Below are positions 14,786-19,159 of a DNA stretch of 19,159 nt, in pieces. Source of the DNA: Archangium sp. (GTDB lineage: Bacteria > Myxococcota > Myxococcia > Myxococcales > Myxococcaceae). The position numbers and the translations under genes were made by a program. The stretch is taken from contig JAEUJT010000072.1 of NCBI GenBank assembly GCA_016793525.1, positions 1 to 19,159 on the forward strand, given 5' to 3'. The notes under the pieces were generated by a model. That model had not been told where the DNA came from. It did no database searches and saw only the letters and a program-made list of their open reading frames with translations. Position 1 is the first letter of the stretch; each line of letters begins with the position of its first letter.

Positions 14786-17428
14786 GTGACGCAGCCCCGC
14801 GATGCTGAACCATTGCCGAGCGCAACGCGTGCGCCCGCGGCGAACTTTTTGCGCTGGCCGGGGTTGACCCACGCAGAGGCGGCGCAGCGGTTGATGCGCG
14901 ACGGGCCCAACGCGCTCCCCCTGGCGGGTCGGCGCACGTTCTGGCGGCTGCTCGCGAATGTCCTTCGGGAGCCGATGATGGGGCTGCTGTTGGGCGCCGC
15001 GGGGCTGTACCTGGCGTTCGGAGATTGGCGCGAAGGCGCGATGTTGTTGGGCTTCGTGGTGCTGGTCATCGGCATCACGGTCGCGCAAGAAGGCCGCACC
15101 GAGCGCGCGCTTGACGCACTGAAGGCGATGGCCAGCCCCCGTGCGTTGGTCCTCCGCGACGGAGTCGAGCGCACAGTGCCAGCCGACGAGCTGGTGCGCG
15201 GCGACGTCATTCGGCTCGCTGAAGGAGACCGCGTGCCGGCCGACGCCGTGTTGCGCGGAGGCGCCGCGCTCACCGTCGACGAGGCCATGGTGACCGGTGA
15301 ATCGGTGCCGGTGGTCAAGGCCCCCACCGACGAGGGCGCCTCGTGGCCACCCAGCTCGAGCGTGAGCGCTGGCACGCTGGTGGTGTCGGGGCGCGGGCTC
15401 GCCGAAGTCACCGCCACCGGGGCAGCCTCCGAGCTGGGTCGCATCGGCGCGTCGCTGGCCGACGTCACGCGTGGCCGCAGCCGGCTGCAGCGCGAGGTCG
15501 ACACACTCGTGCGACGCATGGCGCTGGTGGGGGTCGCGCTCTCCGTCGGCCTGGTGGTGGTGCGGGTGGCGCGCGGCACCCCGTGGCTCGAGTCGGTGCT
15601 GTCGGGCGTCACGCTGGCGATGGCCCTGCTGCCGGAGGAGTTCCCGGTGGTGTTGACCGTGTTCCTCGCGCTCGGCGCGTGGCGCATCGCGAAGGTGAAG
15701 GTGTTGACCCGCACCAGCAGCGCGGTCGAGACGCTCGGCGCCGTGCAGGTGTTGTGCACCGACAAGACAGGAACCCTCACGCAGAACCGCATGACGGTGC
15801 GCCGCCTGGTGACGACCGCGGCCGACGTCGAGGTGACCTCGACGAGCGCCGAGCTGCCCGAGGCCGTTCACGCGCTGGTGGAGTACGGCATTCTCGCCTC
15901 GCCTCGGCACCCCTTCGACCCGATGGAGCAGGCCTTCGTGGCCCTGGGGAACGAGCGCCTGAAGGCGACCGAACACCTGCACCCCGACTGGCAGGCGGCG
16001 CGCGAGTTCGCGCTCACGCCCGAGCTCCTGGCCGTCACCCATGCCTGGCGCGGCGACGTGGCGGGGCAGCTCGTGGTGGCAACCAAAGGCGCTCCCGAGG
16101 CCGTGTTCGACCTCTGCCACCTCGACGCCGCGGCGCTCGAGCCCTTTCGGGCGCAGGTGCACACCTTGGCTTCGCAGGGCCTCCGGGTGTTGGCGGTGGC
16201 CAAGAGCGCCAGTCCGCTGACGGCGATGCCGAGCCACCCGCATGAGGTCCCCTTCGAGCTGCTCGGCTTGGTGGGCCTCGAAGACCCGCTGCGCGAAGGC
16301 GTACGAGAGGCGGTCACCCAGTGCCGCGCCGCCAACATCGCGGTGATGATGATCAGCGGAGACCACCCCGACACCGCCCGAGCCATCGCTCAACAGGCCG
16401 GCCTCGAGGTCGGCGATATCGCGCTCGGCGCCGACCTCGCCGCGCTCGACGACCGGGCGCTGGCCGAGGCGCTCACGCACACCACCGTCGTGGCGCGTGC
16501 GGTGCCAGCCCACAAGCTGCGCCTGGTGCAGGCCCTGAGGGCGGCCGGCCGGGTGGTGGGCATGACCGGCGACGGGGTGAACGACGCGCCCGCGCTCAAG
16601 GCCGCCGACGTCGGCATCGCCATGGGCCTGCGGGGCACCGACGTCGCGCGAGAGGCGGCGTCGCTCGTGCTGGTCGACGACGCCTTCGGCTCCATCGTCG
16701 AAGCGGTGCGCGCGGGCCGGGTCGTCTTCGACAACCTGCGCAAGGCGGTGGGCTACATCGTCGCGGTGCACCTGCCCCTGGCGGGCCTGTCACTCGTGCC
16801 GGCGGTGCTGGGCTGGGGCGTGCTGCTGGCGCCGGTGCACGTGGTGTTTCTCGAGTTGATTATCGACCCGGCGTGCTCCGTGGTCTTCGAGGCCGAGCCG
16901 GGCGAGCCCGACGTCATGCGCCGCCCACCTCGAGCTGCGGCGGAGTCGCTGTTCGGGCTGAAACAGGTCGCGTTCTCCATCGTCCAAGGCATGGTCGCGT
17001 TGGCCGGCGTGCTGGTGGCCGTGTGGGCGATGCGCTCGATCGGCGCGAGCGAGGCCGTTCAACGCACCGTGGGCTTCGTCGCCGTGGTGGTCAGCAACCT
17101 GAGCCTCGTGGTGGCGAGCCGCGGGTTGACGCTGCCGTTCTGGCGCACCCTCACCCGGTGGAACCCCGCGCTGCTCGTCCTGGGGGGCGCGGTGAGCATC
17201 ACGCTGGTGGTGGTGATGGCGGTGCCACCGGTGCGCGGGCTGTTCGGGCTGGCCGCAGTGACGGGGTACGAGCTCGGGCTGGCGCTCGGCCTCGGCGCGG
17301 TGCCAGTGCTGCTGTTCGACGTCGTGAAGCTCCTTGGAGGGCGTACCCATGAAGAGACGATTGCTGTGGGCAACGGGCGTGGCGCTGGCGGGGCTGGCGC
17401 TGCTGCAGGTGGTGCCCTACGGGCGTGA
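14786..17428 (+). CDS. P2-like cation-transporting P-type ATPase
   Basis: An 880-residue inner-membrane ATP-driven cation pump. All catalytic marks are present: actuator TGES at 170-173, M4 PEEFP at 283-287, phosphorylation motif DKTGTLT with Asp326, nucleotide-binding KGAPE from Lys434, and TGDGVNDAP at 594-602. M5-M6 (about 657-694) align without gaps to the Ca2+-ATPase template, but most Ca2+ ligands differ (His662, Leu665, Glu690, Ile693; Asp694 kept). The ion is therefore not assigned. The start is a GTG at 14786 without a clear ribosome site. The last 26 or so residues are Gly/Ala-rich and lie within the next gene's coding sequence, so the natural end of the domain is near residue 853. 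It is probably co-transcribed with the two haem-protein genes downstream. Confidence 0.9.
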   Translation: MTQPRDAEPLPSATRAPAANFLRWPGLTHAEAAQRLMRDGPNALPLAGRRTFWRLLANVLREPMMGLLLGAAGLYLAFGDWREGAMLLGFVVLVIGITVAQEGRTERALDALKAMASPRALVLRDGVERTVPADELVRGDVIRLAEGDRVPADAVLRGGAALTVDEAMVTGESVPVVKAPTDEGASWPPSSSVSAGTLVVSGRGLAEVTATGAASELGRIGASLADVTRGRSRLQREVDTLVRRMALVGVALSVGLVVVRVARGTPWLESVLSGVTLAMALLPEEFPVVLTVFLALGAWRIAKVKVLTRTSSAVETLGAVQVLCTDKTGTLTQNRMTVRRLVTTAADVEVTSTSAELPEAVHALVEYGILASPRHPFDPMEQAFVALGNERLKATEHLHPDWQAAREFALTPELLAVTHAWRGDVAGQLVVATKGAPEAVFDLCHLDAAALEPFRAQVHTLASQGLRVLAVAKSASPLTAMPSHPHEVPFELLGLVGLEDPLREGVREAVTQCRAANIAVMMISGDHPDTARAIAQQAGLEVGDIALGADLAALDDRALAEALTHTTVVARAVPAHKLRLVQALRAAGRVVGMTGDGVNDAPALKAADVGIAMGLRGTDVAREAASLVLVDDAFGSIVEAVRAGRVVFDNLRKAVGYIVAVHLPLAGLSLVPAVLGWGVLLAPVHVVFLELIIDPACSVVFEAEPGEPDVMRRPPRAAAESLFGLKQVAFSIVQGMVALAGVLVAVWAMRSIGASEAVQRTVGFVAVVVSNLSLVVASRGLTLPFWRTLTRWNPALLVLGGAVSITLVVVMAVPPVRGLFGLAAVTGYELGLALGLGAVPVLLFDVVKLLGGRTHEETIAVGNGRGAGGAGAAAGGALRA
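17336..17341 (+). promoter_or_regulatory. ribosome binding site of the haem-binding gene inside the ATPase gene
   Basis: GGAGGG sits about 8 nt before the ATG at 17349 and lies inside the ATPase coding sequence. It decides the start of the haem-binding gene over the in-frame TTG at 17334. Confidence 0.65.
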
Positions 17429-17795
17429 GCACACCAACCCACCGGTGGTTCAGGAACCGGCCTGGCCTTCACCCGACGTGCGCGCACTGGCAGTGCGAGC
17501 GTGCTTCGACTGCCACAGCAACGAGACCCGGTGGCCCTGGTACTCGCACCTCGCGCCGGTGTCGTGGCTCGTGCAGCGAGACACCGACGAAGGTCGCCGG
17601 GCCTTGAACTTCTCGGAATGGAACACCCCGCAGCGCGACGCCGATGAAGCCGCCGACGAAATTCGCGAAGACGAGATGCCCCCAGCCATCTACCGACCGG
17701 CCCACCCCGAAGCGCGGTTGACGCCCGAAGAGCGAACGCTGCTGGCCGACGCCCTCGAGCGCATCGCCCCCAAGGCACCCACGCCCGGCCGATGA
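17349..17795 (+). CDS. membrane-anchored c-type haem-binding domain protein
   Basis: A 148-residue protein with one N-terminal hydrophobic helix (about residues 5-23) and a single CxxCH haem motif (CFDCH at 52-56). The following SNETRWPWYSHLAPVSWLV is the characteristic haem-binding domain pattern of a bacterial family carrying one c-type haem. A later DEMPP supplies a Met that could be the distal haem ligand. It is probably anchored to the inner membrane with the haem in the periplasm. The gene begins within the ATPase gene (80-bp overlap) and ends as ATGA with the SOUL gene, so all three are translationally linked. Electron transfer or haem sensing are possible roles. Family call is firm, function is not. 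Confidence 0.88.
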   Translation: MKRRLLWATGVALAGLALLQVVPYGREHTNPPVVQEPAWPSPDVRALAVRACFDCHSNETRWPWYSHLAPVSWLVQRDTDEGRRALNFSEWNTPQRDADEAADEIREDEMPPAIYRPAHPEARLTPEERTLLADALERIAPKAPTPGR

Positions 17796-18340
17796 CCCTG
17801 AGCCGTTGGAGGTCTTCCCACACTTCGACCATGCGCCGGCACTCGGTGTCGTTCCGACACGTCATGCGCACCACGACCTGGCTCGCCGGCTCCATTTTCG
17901 GCGGCAACCGCGGTGCGAAGAAAATCGCCATGACGGCGCCCGTGGCCCTGACACCTGCGGGCCAGAAAATCGCGATGACCGCACCGGTGACGCAGACGGC
18001 CGGCGCCGAGAACACCTGGGTGGTGCGGTTCACGATGCCCGCGAGCTTCACGCCCGAGACGCTGCCCGAGCCCACTGCTGCCAGGGTGACCGTGAAGACC
18101 GTCCCGGCGCGCCGCGTCGCGGTCCTCCGGTCTTCCGGCGGTTGGTCGGGCTCCCGTTTTGAGGCCGAGCTGGCCACGCTGCAGGCGGCGTTGATGGAGG
18201 CGGGGCTGACCGCACGTGGGTCTCCGACCTGGGCCCGCTACGACCCTCCGTGGGTGCCGTGGTTCATGCGCACGAACGAAGTGTCGCTCGAGCTCGAACC
18301 GCCCGCCCCTGCGCCGCCGCTCGACGTCGTTGGACAATGA
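17792..18340 (+). CDS. SOUL-family haem-binding protein (abnormal N-terminus)
   Basis: A 182-residue protein. The core is clearly SOUL/haem-binding-protein-like: LAGSIFGGN, then the duplicated KIAMTAPV at 44-51 and 59-66, VVRFTMPASFTPETLP, and a C-terminal ARYDPPWVPWFMRTNEV. SOUL proteins bind haem or porphyrin. Family members normally have a longer N-terminus with an E-(V/I)-R-R-Y strand and 15-20 residues before the glycine-rich IFG loop; here only about 30 unusual residues precede it. There is no signal peptide. The ATG overlaps the stop of the upstream haem-binding gene by 4 bp (ATGA). A frameshift or deletion near 17806-17870 is possible. The double KIAMTAPV is normal for bacterial members. 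Confidence 0.78.
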   Translation: MTLSRWRSSHTSTMRRHSVSFRHVMRTTTWLAGSIFGGNRGAKKIAMTAPVALTPAGQKIAMTAPVTQTAGAENTWVVRFTMPASFTPETLPEPTAARVTVKTVPARRVAVLRSSGGWSGSRFEAELATLQAALMEAGLTARGSPTWARYDPPWVPWFMRTNEVSLELEPPAPAPPLDVVGQ

Positions 18341-18685
18341 GCGGGCGAAGACCCGACAGACGGGGCGTCGCATCTCGTGTTTCCGGCGTCGGGCCCAAGA
18401 AGACGTTCGTTGGAGTCGGTGGAAGAGCGGTGCTGTCTCGAGGTGCTCACCCGCGCGGCCCTCCTCGATGAGGCGACGGGTGTGAGCCAGAAGACGAAGG
18501 CGACCTCCAGTTCTCCATGGGGAAGGCGCTGCTCGCTTCGGGCCGCGGGCGGGCCTGAGCCCAGGTGCCTGCCACGCGCGCCGTGGAGATCTTCACCACG
18601 CTCGGCGCCTGGGGCGACTCCGCGGCGAAAGCTGAATCGAACGGTGGGCTGGCGGCGAAGGGCACACCGACGCCCCAGGTGCGCT
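18341..18685. other. 345-bp stretch without a recognisable gene
   Basis: Between the SOUL gene stop and the ctaA stop. Both strands carry short GC-driven open frames but none resembles a known family and none has a start with a ribosome site. A weak inverted repeat CCCGAC/GTCGGG (18352-18357 and 18388-18393) is not followed by a T-tract, so I call no terminator. Confidence 0.5.
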
Positions 18686-19159
18686 TCAGGGCCGCACGGG
18701 CTCGACGCCGCCGAGCGCCACCTCGCGGGTCACCACCAGCAACACCCACAGCAGGTCGGCCACGACCAAGTGGAGCAGCTGCACCGACACCGGCGCGGCG
18801 AGCGCCACGTTCAGCAAGCCAACACCGATCTGCACGACGACACACGCCGCGACCGCCACCGCCCAGGGCCGCGCCACGGAGCTCGACATCGCCACCAGGT
18901 ACGCCACCACCAACACCCCCACCGCCACCGCAACGGCCAGCAGCGGATGCGCGAGCCGCAGCCGGATGAGCGCGTCTACAAAGGGGCTCTGCACCGCCTG
19001 TTGCTGCAGTGTGTCCCCGAGCGCCGTCACCGCGCCGCTGACCCCAACCACCACCACCGCCGCCATCACCCACGTCAGGCCGCGGTCGTTCGAGCCACGC
19101 AGCCCGCCGTCGGGCAACCAGGCGCGCGCCACGGTCGACGCCAGCGCCGCCAACAGCCG
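18686..19159 (-). CDS. ctaA: haem A synthase (CtaA/COX15), C-terminal half, partial
   Basis: About 158 residues to the window edge; the gene continues beyond base 19159, so its start is not visible. CtaA/COX15 converts haem O to haem A in the inner membrane for cytochrome oxidase. The visible part corresponds to the second four-helix half of the protein. It contains the GDTL-type loop after the first helix of this half, the RLRLAHP motif with its histidine codon at 18947-18949, and the LLHLVVADLLW motif with its histidine codon at 18770-18772. These match the two haem-ligand histidines of the C-terminal half in the family. The adjacent SOUL and c-haem genes make this a haem-related neighbourhood. 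The stop is 345 bp from the convergent SOUL gene. Confidence 0.88.
   Translation of the reverse strand, partial: RLLAALASTVARAWLPDGGLRGSNDRGLTWVMAAVVVVGVSGAVTALGDTLQQQAVQSPFVDALIRLRLAHPLLAVAVAVGVLVVAYLVAMSSSVARPWAVAVAACVVVQIGVGLLNVALAAPVSVQLLHLVVADLLWVLLVVTREVALGGVEPVRP

Noticed and set aside
14694..14825. Extension of the SRPBCC protein to an ATG at 14825
   Set aside because: The extra 44 residues do not resemble the family and would overlap the divergent ATPase gene by 40 bp.
14594..16771. A 725-codon minus-strand open frame antisense to the P-type ATPase
   Set aside because: The plus strand has all P-type ATPase motifs in one frame; the antisense protein is a His/Arg/Gly shadow.
17921..17989. 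The repeated KIAMTAPV in the SOUL protein as a recent duplication
   Set aside because: Two copies 15 residues apart are, from memory of the family, common in bacterial SOUL proteins, so this is probably normal architecture.
18341..18685. A possible degraded gene next to ctaA
   Set aside because: All open frames there are short, in different frames and without family likeness or ribosome sites; I could not name a parent gene.

Overview
The window is very GC-rich, densely packed bacterial chromosome with no mobile element, tRNA, rRNA or CRISPR array. Gene content points to a Myxococcota-like (former Deltaproteobacteria) genome. The indicators are an ECF sigma factor paired with a FecR/TPR protein, DUF1592/DUF1588-type c-heme lipoproteins next to a Tat-exported DUF1501 protein, and many lipoproteins. 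Taxonomy is inferred from gene content only. Sixteen protein genes are supported; the last (ctaA) runs off the right edge, and the first begins at base 1.

Layout. (1) Bases 1-2044, plus strand: a GT1-type glycosyltransferase overlaps a stand-alone E2-fold acyltransferase, which looks like a tailoring pair. (2) Bases 7007-2016, minus strand: a four-gene unit with touching or overlapping ends, in order ECF sigma factor, FecR-domain membrane protein with a helical-repeat tail, secreted protein that may be a small beta-barrel, and a large heparinase II/III-like lipoprotein. It reads as a signal-responsive module with polysaccharide breakdown as its probable output. (3) Bases 7100-12682, plus strand, divergent from (2): an envelope operon of a di-c-heme lipoprotein (DUF1592/1588 type), a Tat-exported DUF1501 protein, an amidohydrolase lipoprotein and a small Bor-like lipoprotein. 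The 92-bp divergent gap holds a hairpin followed by six T residues, which resembles an intrinsic terminator or attenuator. (4) Bases 12676-14693: beta-carbonic anhydrase (minus), acyl-CoA-thioesterase-like double-hotdog protein (plus) and an SRPBCC protein (minus). (5) Bases 14786-18340, plus strand: a P2-like P-type ATPase with atypical ion-site residues, a membrane-anchored CxxCH haem-binding protein that begins inside the ATPase gene, and a SOUL-family haem protein with an abnormal N-terminus. (6) Bases 18341-18685: no recognisable gene. (7) Bases 18686-19159, minus strand: the C-terminal half of haem A synthase (CtaA).

Two places deserve the most attention. The first is the sigma/FecR/barrel/lyase operon facing the heme-lipoprotein/DUF1501/amidohydrolase/Bor operon across a structured intergenic region. 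The second is the ATPase-haem-SOUL-CtaA stretch, where an 80-bp gene overlap, a possibly damaged SOUL start and unusual ATPase ligand residues sit together. I see no confirmed new system; these are hypotheses with tests given.
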